In this document: in pieces, positions 44,366-55,161 of the stretch
How the letters are laid out: every line of letters starts with the position of its first letter
Numbering within the stretch: the stretch's first letter is position 1
NCBI RefSeq assembly: GCF_003269035.1
Contig: NZ_QLTK01000003.1
Span: 1-64,000 of the forward strand
Length of the DNA: 64,000 bases
Direction of reading: 5' to 3'
Source of the DNA: Paraburkholderia bryophila
Lineage (GTDB): Bacteria > Pseudomonadota > Gammaproteobacteria > Burkholderiales > Burkholderiaceae
The notes under the pieces: model-generated
The model's database searches: none
What the model saw: the letters and a program-made list of their open reading frames with translations, nothing else
What the model was told of the DNA's origin: nothing
Position numbers and translations under genes: made by a program

Positions 44366-44788
44366 ATGGCGCAACAAAAAACCAACCCAAAACTTGAGCA
44401 GGCGCTGACGCGCGGGGACCTGGCGATCCGTCAGGCAAATTCGGCACGGGCGACGGCACTGCTGCGCGCGCTGGGCAAGATGATCGTGGAAGCCTCGGCA
44501 ACGATCGGCGTGGAGGCTTTCACGCTCATTCCCGACGGCGACAAGATCTACGATCCGGCCGATGGCCTGTGGCCCCAGGAACTGCAGATTTCGCTCGACG
44601 GTCCGGTCGAGGAATCCGATCCGGACGAAGTGCGCACGGTGCGTCTGATCGCGGACGATCCGGCCACGGTGTTCCGTGTCGAATGGCAGCGTGCCGACGG
44701 CAAAATCGGCCGTCAGGATGGCGGACCGTTCGCGACGGTCGCGTTTATCTCCGACGTGGATATTCCTTGGACGGACGACGAAGACTGA
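44366..44788 (+). CDS. Conserved hypothetical protein
   Basis: A 140-residue acidic protein. A helical N-terminus (LEQALTRGDLAIRQANSARA) precedes a beta-rich part (LQISLDGPVEESDPDEVRTV, FRVEWQRADGKIG). No family is recognised. It stands alone between the LysR gene and the convergent ABC permease. Confidence 0.65.
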   Translation: MAQQKTNPKLEQALTRGDLAIRQANSARATALLRALGKMIVEASATIGVEAFTLIPDGDKIYDPADGLWPQELQISLDGPVEESDPDEVRTVRLIADDPATVFRVEWQRADGKIGRQDGGPFATVAFISDVDIPWTDDED

Positions 44789-44819
44789 GTGCAAATCCGC
44801 CGCATTCAAAGGCCCGAGC

Positions 44820-45659
44820 CTATTTCATCATCCTGCGGCGGAACAGCACCGCCGCAACGATAAACCCGCCCACCGCGTACACGGCCAGCACCGCCAGGTG
44901 CAGAGCGGCATGCTCGACCGGCCGGCCGAGCATCGCCGGGCGGATCAGATCGACGGCGTGCGCGAGCGGCAACACACCCGTGACCGCGCGCGCCGCGACC
45001 GGCAATTGCGAAGTCGGAAAGAACACGCCGGAGAGCAGCATCATCGGCGTCAACACGAGCGTCTGATAAAACATGAAGAAGTCGTACGACGGCGCGAGCG
45101 CCGTCACGATCATCGCGACGCTCGCGAACGCGAGGCCGGTGAGTACGATGACGGGCAAGGCGAGCAGCATCGACGGGAACGTCGCATAGCCCAGCGAGCC
45201 GGCCACCAGCATGATCGCCACACCCGACAGCATCGATTTACTGCCCGCCCACATCACTTCACCCAGCACGATGTCGCCTAGCGTCAGCGGCGTATGCATG
45301 ATGGCTTCCCACGTGCGCTGCACGTGCATGCGCGAGAAGCCCGAATACATCGACTCGAAACTCGCCGACATCATCACGCTCGAGGCCACCGTGCCGGCCG
45401 CGAGGAACGCGATATACGACACGCCGTCGACATGCCCGACCATGATCCCGAGCCCGAAGCCGAGACCGAACAGATAGATCATCGGATCGGCCAGGTTGCC
45501 GAACATCGACGCGATCGCGAGCTTCTTCCACACCAGAAAATTGCGCCGCCATACCGCGACCCAGTTCACCGCGTTGGTCGGAAACGCGGCGAAGGGCGCC
45601 TGCGTCGAGGGTTTGTCGCTGGGGGCCTGGTCCGGGGTGTCGTAGGTGCGTGCGTCCAT
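44820..45659 (-). CDS. ABC-2 type permease, NodJ family
   Basis: A 279-residue inner-membrane exporter subunit with about six membrane segments. [40 protein letters not shown] and [20 protein letters not shown], then FPTSQLP, are typical of NodJ. With the ATPase upstream it forms an efflux system; NodIJ exports lipochitin oligosaccharides in rhizobia, while relatives in Burkholderia serve other exports. No nod genes are nearby. It starts 147 bp after the ATPase gene. Confidence 0.88.
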   Translation of the reverse strand: MDARTYDTPDQAPSDKPSTQAPFAAFPTNAVNWVAVWRRNFLVWKKLAIASMFGNLADPMIYLFGLGFGLGIMVGHVDGVSYIAFLAAGTVASSVMMSASFESMYSGFSRMHVQRTWEAIMHTPLTLGDIVLGEVMWAGSKSMLSGVAIMLVAGSLGYATFPSMLLALPVIVLTGLAFASVAMIVTALAPSYDFFMFYQTLVLTPMMLLSGVFFPTSQLPVAARAVTGVLPLAHAVDLIRPAMLGRPVEHAALHLAVLAVYAVGGFIVAAVLFRRRMMK

Positions 45660-45806
45660 GGCGTGTCTCGTGCTGTTTTGTCCGAAGGGTGTGCCTTCGA
45701 GCGTTGTTATGGCGATCACGGGCGGCGCTCGGTAGCCGGCGTCCTGCCCGTGATACGCGCGATGCTTGCCACAGGTATGAATACCCGATGCATTGGCCCG
45801 CAACGA

Positions 45807-46721
45807 TCAGTCCTGCATTTCGCGACCGGTGAGTCGCAGAAACACGTCTTCCAGATTCGCCGGCCGGTGCAGATAGCGCAGATCGGCGCGCTGTTTGAGG
45901 CGGGCATGCACCGGTTGCGCGTCGTTCACGTAGCAGAACAGCGTTTCGCCACTGATCTCCGTACGCTCGACCAGCGGCGCGAGCTCGTCGCGCAACGCCA
46001 CCGGATCGGGGCCGAAAATCTCGATCACATCGCAGCCGATCTCCGATGCGATCAACTCGCTCGGCGCACCTTCGGCGATCTTGCGGCCTTCTTCGATCAC
46101 GCAGAGCCGGTGGCAGAGCCGTTCGGCTTCTTCCATGAAGTGCGTGGTCAGCAGAATGGTCTTGCCGCGCGCGAGCAGCGAGCGCAGCCGCTCCCAGATC
46201 AGATGCCGGGCCTGCGGATCGAGGCCGGTGGTGGGTTCGTCCATGATCAGCACGTCGGGATCATTAACCAGCGCGCGCGCCAGCGTGAGGCGCCGCTTCA
46301 TGCCGCCCGACAGTTCGCTCACGCGGGCGTCGGCCTTGTTTTCGAGCCGCGCGAATTCGAGCAGCGACGGCACCATCGCGCGGCATTGCGCGGCGCTCAA
46401 ACCGAAGTAGCGGCCGAACACCAGCAGGTTTTCGCGGACGGTGAAATCGGGATCGAGATTGTCGAATTGCGGCACCACGCCGACCCGCGCTCGCGCCACG
46501 CGCGCGCGGCCCGGAATCGGCTCGCCGCACAGACGGATCGCGCCGGCATCCGGCGCGGCGATGCCGAGCAGCATGCGCAACGTCGTGGTCTTGCCCGCGC
46601 CGTTCGGCCCGAGCAGGCCGAAGCACTCGCCGGCGTTCACATGAAACGACAAGCCGTCGACGACCGTCTTGTCGCCGTAGCGCTTTTTGACCTGATGGAA
46701 TTCAATGGCGGCTTCAGACAT
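45807..46721 (-). CDS. ABC transporter ATPase, NodI family
   Basis: A 304-residue ATPase: Walker [31 protein letters not shown] (NodI-typical Q-loop segment), signature [15 protein letters not shown], Walker [21 protein letters not shown] and H-loop [20 protein letters not shown]. It drives the NodJ-like permease downstream. The close match to the NodI subfamily is clear; the substrate is not. Confidence 0.9.
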   Translation of the reverse strand: MSEAAIEFHQVKKRYGDKTVVDGLSFHVNAGECFGLLGPNGAGKTTTLRMLLGIAAPDAGAIRLCGEPIPGRARVARARVGVVPQFDNLDPDFTVRENLLVFGRYFGLSAAQCRAMVPSLLEFARLENKADARVSELSGGMKRRLTLARALVNDPDVLIMDEPTTGLDPQARHLIWERLRSLLARGKTILLTTHFMEEAERLCHRLCVIEEGRKIAEGAPSELIASEIGCDVIEIFGPDPVALRDELAPLVERTEISGETLFCYVNDAQPVHARLKQRADLRYLHRPANLEDVFLRLTGREMQD

Positions 46722-47002
46722 GGATCGAACGAGACTCCGGGAAAGGGCGCGACTGAGGCGGATGAGCGCTATGACCGTAATGAGCGGGAAGGCTGCCTAT
46801 TCTAGGGCATCGATTGGCCGCCAATGCCTGGCACCCGGGCGTCCAGAAGGGCTTTCTTGCACTGCGGCATAGGGACCTGGCGCCGTGCCGTCGCCGTGCG
46901 CACAGGTTCAGGGCGTAGTTAGCGTTTTCCATCCCTTGCAAGCTGAATTGCGGCGCACCATGATTGATTCAAAGCGCGCTTTCCGCGTGCAGGGAGAAAA
47001 TC

Positions 47003-47467
47003 ATGGCGAGCTACCAAAAAATCCTGCTGTGCTACGACGGCTCGCGCGAAGGTCGAAAAGCGCTCCGTTGCGGCGCCGATCTCGCGTTGGATCTGAAGGC
47101 GGAAACGCATTTGCTATCCGTTGTGGATATGCGCTCGAGCATTGCGCAAAGCGCGGGTCTTCTCACCGACGTGGCGTGCGGCAGTTTCGAAAAATCCGCC
47201 CGCGACATTCTGCAGGAAGGTGTGGACTGGCTCACCGAGCGCGGTGTCAGTGCGCAAGGGCATTTCGCGTTCGGTCATCCGATCGACGAGATCGCCAATC
47301 TCGCTAACGAGTTGCATGTCGATCTCGTCGTGGTCGGCCACCGTTGCCGCACCGGTTTGTCGCGATGGTGGATGGGCGCCGGCAATACGCCGTTGCTCGA
47401 CCGCATTTCGTGCAGCATTCTGGTGGCGTGCTCTTCCGCGCAGGAGCAGCAGCAGGCGGCGGCTTGA
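47003..47467 (+). CDS. Universal stress protein (UspA family)
   Basis: A 154-residue UspA-fold protein: YQKILLCYDGSREGRKALRC at the N-terminus and VVGHRCRTGLSRWWMGAGNT near the end, close to the G-2x-G-9x-G(S/T) ATP-binding pattern though with WW replacing usual residues. It likely acts in the cytoplasm under stress. GGGAGAAAATC precedes the ATG at 47003. Confidence 0.9.
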   Translation: MASYQKILLCYDGSREGRKALRCGADLALDLKAETHLLSVVDMRSSIAQSAGLLTDVACGSFEKSARDILQEGVDWLTERGVSAQGHFAFGHPIDEIANLANELHVDLVVVGHRCRTGLSRWWMGAGNTPLLDRISCSILVACSSAQEQQQAAA

Positions 47468-47603
47468 TGGGCTAAGCGGAGGGCGGGTTGCCCAGGCGGG
47501 CCTGCAGGTTTTCCCAAACACGTGTTCGGGCTTGTCGCGGCGGCGCGGTAATCGAACCGCGCCGGCCCTTTGCCATAGAGCACTGCGCAACGTCACCCGG
47601 GCG

Positions 47604-48275
47604 TCACGGATTCAGGTCGACCGCGGCCAGCTTCCACGTGAACAAACCTTCACGCGCGAAGATCGCCGAGTAACGCGCGTCGCCCGCGCCATGCTGGTAC
47701 GTGACGACGAATTCGTTCAGGCCACGATAACCCGCCGTGGTTTGCGGCGGTTGCGCGGGCGTGGCGGCGGGGTTCGCGGTGTTGGCTGCCGCGTCGGGCT
47801 GGGTGGGTGCCGCGAGCGGTGCGGGGGCGGGCGTTGGTGCATCAGCCGAAGCCGCAGCCGGATCATGCGCCGCGGGCGGCGCCGGTGGCCGCTCGCCAGG
47901 GTTGCCGCGCGGCGGCATGCCGTTCAGCAGCGCGGCCACGCCGTCCGGCGTCGCATAAGCATCCACGAGTGGACCAATCAGCGCCACGCCGATCATCGCG
48001 CCGATGGCGGCAAGCGGATTGCCGTTGCTGTGCGCGTCGAGCCGCCGCGTCAGCAAGCCGGTCACCTGCTGTTTCAGGCTCTCGCGCAACGCGGGGAAAT
48101 CGACGTATTGATTGACGGTTTGCGCGTCGCGCGCATCCGCTGCGCGTTTGAGGTTGTTCAGCGCGAGATACGGCGATGCGTACGCGAAAGCTGACGCGGC
48201 AATCACCACGATCACAACTAGCGTGACGATCAGCGGCCGGGTGGCGCTGCGTTTCGTGCGGGACGAAACAGCCAT
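47604..48275 (-). CDS. DUF2939-family membrane-anchored protein
   Basis: A 223-residue protein. An N-terminal membrane anchor (PLIVTLVVIVVIAASAFAYA) leads into the DUF2939 segment SPYLALNNLKRAADARDAQT, then VNQYVDFPALRESLKQQV. An Ala/Pro linker (about residues 130-175) precedes a C-terminal domain (YRGLNEFVVTYQHGAGDARY). It should sit in the inner membrane facing the periplasm. Function is unknown. Confidence 0.8.
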   Translation of the reverse strand: MAVSSRTKRSATRPLIVTLVVIVVIAASAFAYASPYLALNNLKRAADARDAQTVNQYVDFPALRESLKQQVTGLLTRRLDAHSNGNPLAAIGAMIGVALIGPLVDAYATPDGVAALLNGMPPRGNPGERPPAPPAAHDPAAASADAPTPAPAPLAAPTQPDAAANTANPAATPAQPPQTTAGYRGLNEFVVTYQHGAGDARYSAIFAREGLFTWKLAAVDLNP

Positions 48276-48401
48276 TGAGTGAGACTCTCTATCAGGTGGG
48301 ATTTAACGTTGACCGCGGCCACGCCAAAACGATCCCTGACGATTGCCGGCGATGCGGCAGGGCGACCCGTTCAGAACCGAAGCGATCGCTCAAAAAACCG
48401 C

Positions 48402-48761
48402 TCAGCCCTCGAACACTGCGCCTTGCACATTCGCTTCTTCGGCGATGCAACGGTCGATCATGCGGCAGACGGCGTCGACCGTGCCGACCATGATGAGCCG
48501 CGACGGCCCGTGATAGACGCGCACCGGCGCGCGACGCGCCGGCTCCGCCGTATTCAAGCCCGAATTCAACGACACGCGCGCGAACGCCGGCAACGAAGAC
48601 GGTAGCGACGACACAAGCGCCGCCTGCGGGTCGCCGAGCGAATCGAACAGCGAGGGCGTGCTCGCGGTCGACGCCTCGATCAACGAGCAGGGCACCAGCT
48701 TGCGCAGATGACGCAGACGACCGAACTGGCGAAAAGGCAGCAAGCGGGCAAGGCGTTCCAT
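48402..48761 (-). CDS. Hypothetical protein
   Basis: A 119-residue basic protein (MERLARLLPFRQFGRLRHLR at the start). The C-terminal part RVYHGPSRLIMVGTVDAVCR, then MIDRCIAEEANVQ looks folded. GGAGAG precedes the ATG. No family is recognised. It lies 115 bp downstream of lexA on the same strand. Confidence 0.6.
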   Translation of the reverse strand: MERLARLLPFRQFGRLRHLRKLVPCSLIEASTASTPSLFDSLGDPQAALVSSLPSSLPAFARVSLNSGLNTAEPARRAPVRVYHGPSRLIMVGTVDAVCRMIDRCIAEEANVQGAVFEG

Positions 48762-48875
48762 GAGTCTCTCCAGGCGATGCAAAATTAATGCAGCGTGAGT
48801 ACGACATTGATGCGGCGTTGGGGCGGTCTCGTGTGAACAGGCGAACGAACCGACGCCCCACCAATGACCAGCCGC

Positions 48876-49526
48876 TTAAAACTCGCCCGGGCGAATCAGC
48901 CCGACGGCGATCCCTTCCAGCGCGAATTCCGCACTGCCGGTTTCAACGAAGATGTTTTCGTAATCGGGATTCTCGGCAATCAGTTCGATGCCGTTCGGCC
49001 GGCGCTTCAGGCGCTTGACCGTCACGTCGTCGCCCAGCCGCGCGATGATGATCTGGCCGTCTTTGGCCTCGCTCTTCTTCTGCACGGCGAGCAGGTCGCC
49101 GTCGAAGATGCCCGCGTCGCGCATGGACAGTCCGCGCACCTTCAGCAGGTAGTCGGGCTTGCTCGAGAACAGCGCCGGGTCGCAGGCATAGTGCTGCGCG
49201 ATATGTTCCTGCGCGAGGATCGGACTACCCGCAGCCACCCTGCCGATCAGCGGCAAGGACAGTTGCATGATGCTCGCGTGCGGCAGCGTGAACTGGTACG
49301 GCGAGTCTTCCGGTCCGCTCAGCAGGCGAATGCCGCGCGACGCGCCGGCCGCGAGTTCGATCACACCCTTGCGAGCGAGCGCGCGCAAATGCTCTTCCGC
49401 GGAGTTCGCCGAACTGAAGCCCAGCTCGGCGGCGATTTCCGCGCGGGTGGGTGGAAAACCGGTGCGTTCGATAGCGCGTCGGATCAGATCGAAAACCTGC
49501 TGCTGTCGTGCGGTGAGTTTGGTCAT
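48876..49526 (-). CDS. lexA: SOS-response repressor LexA
   Basis: A 216-residue repressor. The winged helix-turn-helix ([20 protein letters not shown]) occupies the N-terminus. The autocleavage site is the Ala-Gly in GRVAAGSP; the catalytic Ser lies in [13 protein letters not shown] and Lys in [13 protein letters not shown]. RecA filaments on single-stranded DNA trigger self-cleavage and derepress DNA-repair genes. Two SOS boxes overlap its start region, so it represses itself. Start taken at MTKLTARQ; an ATG two codons earlier is possible. Confidence 0.97.
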   Translation of the reverse strand: MTKLTARQQQVFDLIRRAIERTGFPPTRAEIAAELGFSSANSAEEHLRALARKGVIELAAGASRGIRLLSGPEDSPYQFTLPHASIMQLSLPLIGRVAAGSPILAQEHIAQHYACDPALFSSKPDYLLKVRGLSMRDAGIFDGDLLAVQKKSEAKDGQIIIARLGDDVTVKRLKRRPNGIELIAENPDYENIFVETGSAEFALEGIAVGLIRPGEF

Positions 49527-49531
49527 GGCCA

Positions 49532-49547
49532 CTGTATGTATGAACAG
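49532..49547. promoter_or_regulatory. lexA: SOS box 1 (LexA operator)
   Basis: CTGTATGTATGAACAG fits CTGT-N8-ACAG exactly. It lies 5 bp upstream of the chosen lexA start and reaches into the codons of the longer start option. Confidence 0.93.
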
Positions 49548-49551
49548 GTGC

Positions 49552-49567
49552 CTGTATTTTTATACAG
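49552..49567. promoter_or_regulatory. lexA: SOS box 2 (LexA operator)
   Basis: CTGTATTTTTATACAG fits CTGT-N8-ACAG exactly with an AT-rich centre, 20 bp from box 1, two helical turns, which favours cooperative LexA binding. Confidence 0.93.
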
Positions 49568-49690
49568 TATTCGGCATAATTCAAGCTTTACTTTAAGTTC
49601 GTCGCGACGACCGCCGCTACAGCACCGCAAAAGGGCGCTCCAACATCCGCTTTCGTGCCGCAACGCCTTGTCCAGCTGTCATTACCACTT

Positions 49691-49719
49691 TTGAGTATTA
49701 AAGAATGAAGAAACATTAT
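49691..49719 (+). promoter_or_regulatory. Candidate promoter of the sulfate-uptake operon
   Basis: TTGAGT (49691-49696) and CATTAT (49714-49719) are 17 bp apart in a markedly AT-rich stretch (49688-49730) that also suits CysB binding. The leader to sbp is about 115 nt. Confidence 0.5.
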
Positions 49720-49839
49720 TTTTAATGATGAAAGCTCTTCGATAGACTGGCCTCCGAGTTGGCGCTCATGTGCACGTGACCGCGACGTAGAACGACACCA
49801 CACGCTGTTTTAGCGGACCACAACGCGGAGAAAGTTGAC

Positions 49840-50880
49840 ATGCACCACCAAGGTACGGGGCTGGCAGGCAAGACCAGAAAAATCATCGCGGCGCTCGCAT
49901 TGGGCGCGGCCGGGGCGCTCGGCGTGATGGCGCAGGCGCACGCCGCCGACACGACGCTGCTGAACGTCTCCTACGATCCGACGCGCGAGTTGTATCAGGA
50001 CGTCAATCAGGCGTTCGGCAAGGAATGGAAGGCCAAGACCGGCGAGACGATCACCTTCAAACAGTCGCACGGCGGCTCCGGCGCGCAGGCGCGCTCGGTG
50101 CTCGACGGTCTGCAGGCGGACGTGGTGACGCTGGCGCTGGCCTACGACATCGACGCGCTGGCGAACAAGGGGCTGCTCGACAAGGGCTGGCAGAAACGCT
50201 TGCCGGACAACGCGTCGCCGTACACGTCGACGATCGTGTTCCTGGTGCGCAAGGGCAACCCGAAGCACATCAAGGATTGGGACGATCTGATCAAGCCGGG
50301 CGTGTCGATCGTGACGCCGAATCCGAAGACCTCCGGCGGCGCGCGCTGGAACTACCTCGCGGCGTGGGCGTATGCCGAACATCAGCCGGGCGGCAACGAT
50401 CAGAAGGCCAAGGAGTTCGTCGGCAAGCTCTATAAGAATGCCGGCGTGCTGGATTCGGGCGCGCGCGGCGCGACCACCAGCTTCGTGCAACGCGGTATCG
50501 GCGACGTGCTGATCGCGTGGGAAAACGAAGCGTTCCTGTCGCTGAAGGAATTCGGTCCGGAGAAGTTTGAAATCGTCGTGCCGTCGGTCAGCATTCTGGC
50601 CGAGCCGCCGGTCGCCGTGGTGGACAAGGTCGTCGACCGGCACGGCACGCGCAAGGTCGCCGAAGCGTATTTGAACTTCCTGTATAGCGAAGAAGGTCAG
50701 GAGATCGCCGCGCGTAATTTCTATCGTCCGCGTTCGAACAAGGTGCCGGCCGAGCTGACCGCCAAGTTTCCGAAGCTGAAGCTGTACACGGTGGACGATT
50801 CGTTCGGCGGCTGGACCAACGCGCAGAAAACGCACTTTGCCGACGGCGGCGTGTTCGATTCGATCTACGCACCGCAGTAA
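49840..50880 (+). CDS. sbp: Periplasmic sulfate-binding protein
   Basis: A 346-residue binding protein that delivers sulfate (or thiosulfate) to CysTWA. The signal peptide ([20 protein letters not shown], cleaved after AHA) precedes [20 protein letters not shown], then [20 protein letters not shown] and [20 protein letters not shown], all diagnostic. It is first in sbp-cysT-cysW-cysA, with 154 bp before cysT. Confidence 0.95.
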   Translation: MHHQGTGLAGKTRKIIAALALGAAGALGVMAQAHAADTTLLNVSYDPTRELYQDVNQAFGKEWKAKTGETITFKQSHGGSGAQARSVLDGLQADVVTLALAYDIDALANKGLLDKGWQKRLPDNASPYTSTIVFLVRKGNPKHIKDWDDLIKPGVSIVTPNPKTSGGARWNYLAAWAYAEHQPGGNDQKAKEFVGKLYKNAGVLDSGARGATTSFVQRGIGDVLIAWENEAFLSLKEFGPEKFEIVVPSVSILAEPPVAVVDKVVDRHGTRKVAEAYLNFLYSEEGQEIAARNFYRPRSNKVPAELTAKFPKLKLYTVDDSFGGWTNAQKTHFADGGVFDSIYAPQ

Positions 50881-51034
50881 GGCCGGCTGGTCCGGTCGTT
50901 GCCCACGCAACCGACCGGCCAACGGCAATGCATTACCCCGAGCGCGCCCAATGAGCGCGCTTTTGGCCGCCCGAGGTCCGGCGGCCGGAAATCGGTCCTC
51001 GCAACATCGGCATCAACCTGAACGAGTAACCAGC

Positions 51035-51949
51035 ATGACGACGTTGACCTTCCGAAAACCGAGCGCGTTGCCCGGTTTTGGCCTGACCCTCGGCATCACC
51101 GTGGCCTATCTGAGCCTCGTGGTGCTGATTCCGCTTGCGGCGACGTTTCTCAAGACCGCGACGCTGGACTGGCCTCAGTTCGTGCGCGCGGTGAGCTCGC
51201 CGCGCGTGCTCGCGTCGTATCGCCTGACGTTCTTCTCGGCGCTCGGCGGCGCATTGATCAACGCGGTGTTCGGCTTTCTGGTCGCGTGGGTGCTGGTGCG
51301 TTACACGTTCCCGTTCAAACGCATCGTCGACGCCGTGGTCGATCTGCCGTTCGCACTGCCGACGTCGGTGGCCGGCATTTCGCTTGCCGCTGTGTATGCA
51401 GGCAACGGCTGGATCGGCCAGTATCTCGAACCGCTCGGCCTGAAGATCGCGTTCACGCCGGCCGGCGTGCTGGTCGCGCTGACCTTCATCGGTTTGCCGT
51501 TCGTGGTGCGCACGGTGCAACCAGTGCTCGAAGAGTTCGAGCGCGAACAGGAAGAGGCCGCCGCGTGCCTCGGCGCGTCGCGCTGGCTGACGTTTCGCCG
51601 GGTCGTGCTGCCCGCCGTGTTTCCCGCTTTGCTGACCGGTTTCGCGCTGGCGTTCGCGCGTGCGCTCGGCGAATACGGCTCGGTGATTTTCATCGCCGGC
51701 AACGTGCCGATGAAGTCGGAAATCACCTCGCTGCTGATCATCACCAAGCTCGAACAGTATGACTACGCCGGCGCGACCGCGATCGCGGTGGTGATGCTGG
51801 TCGTGTCGTTCCTGATGCTGCTGCTGATCAATACCTTGCAGTGGTACCTGCAACGCCGCACGGGTCGCGGTGGCGCGGGTCCGGCGCCGGCTGCGACTCC
51901 AACTGCGGCTTCGGTCAGTGTCGCGGCGATCGGCGGAGGTGCGCAATGA
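51035..51949 (+). CDS. cysT: Sulfate ABC transporter permease CysT (CysU)
   Basis: A 304-residue permease with about six membrane segments; [20 protein letters not shown] and the EAA loop [20 protein letters not shown] are typical. With CysW it forms the sulfate channel. ATG 51035 starts after AACGAGTAACCAGC; its stop overlaps the cysW start (ATGA). The last 30 residues are an Ala/Pro/Thr-rich tail. Confidence 0.95.
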   Translation: MTTLTFRKPSALPGFGLTLGITVAYLSLVVLIPLAATFLKTATLDWPQFVRAVSSPRVLASYRLTFFSALGGALINAVFGFLVAWVLVRYTFPFKRIVDAVVDLPFALPTSVAGISLAAVYAGNGWIGQYLEPLGLKIAFTPAGVLVALTFIGLPFVVRTVQPVLEEFEREQEEAAACLGASRWLTFRRVVLPAVFPALLTGFALAFARALGEYGSVIFIAGNVPMKSEITSLLIITKLEQYDYAGATAIAVVMLVVSFLMLLLINTLQWYLQRRTGRGGAGPAPAATPTAASVSVAAIGGGAQ

Positions 51950-52977
51950 GCCGCCAGTCCGTGAATGACGTGAACGGCGCGGCCGTCGCCGTGGCGCCGC
52001 GCGCGCCCCTGAACGTGTCGCGCCGCCCCGATCCGGTCACCGAGGCGCCCGTGGTGCGCTGGCTCCTGACCGCCGTCGCGCTGCTGTTTCTCACGCTGTT
52101 TCTGGTCGTGCCGCTGGTCGCCGTGTTCTATCAGGCGTTGAGCAAGGGCCTCGGTTTCTATCTGGAGTCGCTCGCTGATCCGGACGCGTTGTCGGCGATC
52201 AAGCTGACGGTGATCACCGCCGCGATCGCCGTGCCGCTGAATCTCGTGTTCGGCCTCGCGGCGTCGTGGTGTATCGCCAGGTTCGAATTCCGCGGCAAGG
52301 CGCTGCTGACCACGCTGATCGATTTGCCGTTCTCGGTCTCGCCGGTGATCTCGGGCCTGATCTATGTGCTGATGTTCGGCGCGCAGGGCTGGTTCGGCCC
52401 GTGGCTGATCGACCACAACGTGCAGATCATTTTCGCCGTGCCGGGCATCGTGCTGGCGACGATCTTCGTCACCTTCCCGTTCGTCGCGCGTGAGCTGATT
52501 CCACTGATGCAGGCGCAAGGCAACGATGAAGAAGAAGCCGCGCACGTGCTCGGCGCGTCGGGCTGGCAGATCTTCCGCCGCGTCACGCTGCCGAACGTCA
52601 AATGGGGCCTGCTGTATGGCGTGATTCTGTGCAACGCGCGGGCGATGGGCGAGTTCGGCGCGGTCTCGGTGGTGTCGGGCCACATTCGCGGCCAGACCGA
52701 CACGATGCCGTTGCACGTCGAAATTCTCTATAACGAATACAACTTCTCGGCGGCGTTCGCGGTGGCGTCGGTGCTGGCCTTGCTCGCACTCGTCACGCTG
52801 GGGCTGAAGCTGCTTGCCGAGCGCCATATGTCGGCGGAATTGTCGGCCGCGCGCGACGTGCCCGCGCATGCCGGTCCCGTCGCGCTGGCCGCTGCGTCAG
52901 CGTCGTCAGCGTCATCGCCCTCGTTCAAGGCAACGCCTGTTTCGCCGCAACACCCGCTCAAGCAAGGAGAGCTGTAA
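51946..52977 (+). CDS. cysW: Sulfate ABC transporter permease CysW
   Basis: A 343-residue permease. [40 protein letters not shown] and [20 protein letters not shown] are CysW motifs. An N-terminal extension of about 35 residues and an Ala/Ser-rich tail of about 45 residues flank the core, making it longer than E. coli CysW. Start overlaps the cysT stop; its stop overlaps the cysA start (TAATG). Confidence 0.95.
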   Translation: MSRQSVNDVNGAAVAVAPRAPLNVSRRPDPVTEAPVVRWLLTAVALLFLTLFLVVPLVAVFYQALSKGLGFYLESLADPDALSAIKLTVITAAIAVPLNLVFGLAASWCIARFEFRGKALLTTLIDLPFSVSPVISGLIYVLMFGAQGWFGPWLIDHNVQIIFAVPGIVLATIFVTFPFVARELIPLMQAQGNDEEEAAHVLGASGWQIFRRVTLPNVKWGLLYGVILCNARAMGEFGAVSVVSGHIRGQTDTMPLHVEILYNEYNFSAAFAVASVLALLALVTLGLKLLAERHMSAELSAARDVPAHAGPVALAAASASSASSPSFKATPVSPQHPLKQGEL

Positions 52978-54035
52978 TGGGTATCACTGTTCGTAACCTG
53001 CAGAAGCGCTTCGGCGATTTCGTCGCGCTCGACAACGTTTCGCTCGACTTTCCGCCGGGTGAACTGGTTGCGCTGCTCGGGCCGTCGGGTTGTGGCAAGA
53101 CCACCTTGTTGCGTGTGATCGCCGGCCTCGAATACGCGGACGGCGGCCAGGTCGAGCTGCAAGGCCAGGACGTCGCGACGGTCGGCGCGCGCGAACGTGA
53201 AGTGGGTTTCGTGTTCCAGCATTACGCGTTGTTCCGTCATATGACGGTATTCGAAAACGTCGCGTTCGGCTTGCGCGTGAAGCCGCGCAAGGAGCGGCCG
53301 TCGGAAGCGGTGATCCGCGAGAAAGTGCATGAACTGCTGAAGCTCGTGCAGCTCGACTGGCTCGCGCAGCGTTATCCGTCGGAATTGTCGGGTGGTCAGC
53401 GGCAGCGGATCGCGCTGGCGCGTGCGCTCGCGGTCGAACCGAAAGTGCTGCTGCTCGACGAACCGTTCGGCGCGCTCGACGCGAAGGTGCGCAAGGAATT
53501 GCGTAGCTGGCTGCGGCGCTTGCATGACGATCTGCATATCTCGACGATCTTCGTCACGCACGATCAGGAAGAAGCGCTCGAAGTGGCCGACCGTATCGTC
53601 GTGCTCAATCGTGGGCACGTGGAGCAGGTGGGCAGTCCGCAAGAGGTGTACGACCATCCGCAAACCTCGTTCGTGTACGAGTTTCTCGGCGCGGCCAACC
53701 GTCTGCACGGCAAGGTCGACGCGAGCGGTTTCGTGGTGGACGGCGCGGCGTTGCCGGTGTCGATCAAGGCCGATTTCAGCGGGCCGGCGTTTGCCTATGT
53801 TCGGCCGCACGACCTGCAGTTGTATCCGCAGGCGTCCGGTCATCGCGAAGGGATCGTGGTCGACGTGCGGCGCGTGGTGACGCTCGGCGGCTCGGTGCGG
53901 GTCGAACTCGCGGGCCGCGAGGGCACTCTGCTCGAAGCCGAACTGGATCGCGAGTCGTGGCGCGATCTGCAACTGGCGGTCGGCGACGGCGTGACCGCCG
54001 TGCCGCGCGCGTTGCGCGTGTTTCCGGCGCAATAG
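52977..54035 (+). CDS. cysA: Sulfate/thiosulfate import ATPase CysA
   Basis: A 352-residue ATPase: Walker [30 protein letters not shown], signature [15 protein letters not shown], Walker [21 protein letters not shown] and H-loop [16 protein letters not shown]. After the ABC domain a TOBE-like regulatory domain ([12 protein letters not shown]) follows. It drives CysTW. Translation is coupled to cysW by the TAATG overlap. Confidence 0.96.
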   Translation: MGITVRNLQKRFGDFVALDNVSLDFPPGELVALLGPSGCGKTTLLRVIAGLEYADGGQVELQGQDVATVGAREREVGFVFQHYALFRHMTVFENVAFGLRVKPRKERPSEAVIREKVHELLKLVQLDWLAQRYPSELSGGQRQRIALARALAVEPKVLLLDEPFGALDAKVRKELRSWLRRLHDDLHISTIFVTHDQEEALEVADRIVVLNRGHVEQVGSPQEVYDHPQTSFVYEFLGAANRLHGKVDASGFVVDGAALPVSIKADFSGPAFAYVRPHDLQLYPQASGHREGIVVDVRRVVTLGGSVRVELAGREGTLLEAELDRESWRDLQLAVGDGVTAVPRALRVFPAQ

Positions 54036-54148
54036 CAGGGCGCCTGTCCAGACGGCGCGGCATGGCGTGCCAGGACAGGCAAGGCAGCAAACTCGGTGTT
54101 TCAATCAAACTCAAATAACTCAACTCTGGCTGAACCGGAGACATACAG

Positions 54149-55075
54149 ATGAACTTCCAGCAATTGCGCTTCGTGCGCGAGGCCGTGCGTCAGAACATGA
54201 ATCTGACCGAGGTGGCGAATGTGTTGTACACGTCGCAATCGGGCGTGTCGAAACAGATCAAGGATCTGGAAGACGAACTCGGCGTCGACATTTTCATTCG
54301 GCGCGGCAAGCGCCTGACGGGTCTCACCGAACCGGGCAAGGCGGTCCATCAACTGATCGAGCGGATGCTGCTCGATGCGGAAAATCTGCGGCGCGTGGCG
54401 CGTCAGTACGCCGATCAGGACAGCGGCCACCTCGTCGTGGCGACCACCCACACGCAGGCGCGCTACGCGTTGCCGAAGGTGATCCGTCAATTTACCGAGG
54501 TGTTTCCGAAGGTGCATCTGGCGCTGCGCCAGGGCAGTCCGCAACAGATCGCGCAGATGATCATCAACGGCGAAGCGGATATCGGCATCTCGACCGAAGC
54601 GCTCGACCGCTTCCCCGATATCGTCACGTTCCCGTGCTATTCATGGCATCACATCGTGGTCGTGCCGAAGGGGCATCCGCTGGTGGGCCGCGAGAACCTG
54701 ACGCTCGACGAGATCGCCGAATTCCCGATCGTCACCTACGATCAGGATTTCACGGGCCGCTCGCACATCGACCAGGCGTTCGCCAAAGCGGGCGCGTTGC
54801 CCGACGTCGTGCTGACCGCGATCGACGCCGACGTGATCAAGACTTACGTCGAACTCGGCATGGGGATCGGCGTGGTCGCGGCCATGGCCTACGATCCGAA
54901 GCGCGACACCGAACTGGTCGCGCTCGACACGCAGCACCTGTTCGAAGCGAGCACCACGCGGGTGGGTCTGCGTAAAGGCGCGTTCCTGCGCGCGTACGCG
55001 TACCGGCTGATCGAGATGTTCGCGCCGCAATTGAACGAAGCGGAAATCGCGGCGCAGCTGCGCGAAGCGGTTTAA
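54149..55075 (+). CDS. cysB: CysB-type LysR regulator of sulfur metabolism
   Basis: A 308-residue regulator. MNFQQLRFVREAVRQNMNLT, then LYTSQSGVSKQIKDLEDELG with FIRRGKRLTGLTEPG are CysB/Cbl/SsuR signatures. The effector domain (TTHTQARYALPKVIRQFTEV) carries the Thr-Thr-His-Thr-Gln-Ala-Arg-Tyr motif that binds sulfate or N-acetylserine. It follows cysA by 113 bp and probably activates this operon and perhaps ssu. Whether it is the CysB or the SsuR paralogue is not settled by sequence alone. Confidence 0.9.
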   Translation: MNFQQLRFVREAVRQNMNLTEVANVLYTSQSGVSKQIKDLEDELGVDIFIRRGKRLTGLTEPGKAVHQLIERMLLDAENLRRVARQYADQDSGHLVVATTHTQARYALPKVIRQFTEVFPKVHLALRQGSPQQIAQMIINGEADIGISTEALDRFPDIVTFPCYSWHHIVVVPKGHPLVGRENLTLDEIAEFPIVTYDQDFTGRSHIDQAFAKAGALPDVVLTAIDADVIKTYVELGMGIGVVAAMAYDPKRDTELVALDTQHLFEASTTRVGLRKGAFLRAYAYRLIEMFAPQLNEAEIAAQLREAV

Positions 55076-55161
55076 GGCTCATCGCCGAAACGAACGGCAA
55101 CGAACGGATATCCGTTTTTTCACGCATGGCGGCGCGCGGCGCATCGCTTACAATCGCCGCC

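Noticed and set aside
49768..49779. ATG TGC ACG TGA, a three-codon Cys ORF upstream of sbp
   Set aside because: Far too short to tell from chance, with no hairpin plus U-run after it, unlike the ssu leader.
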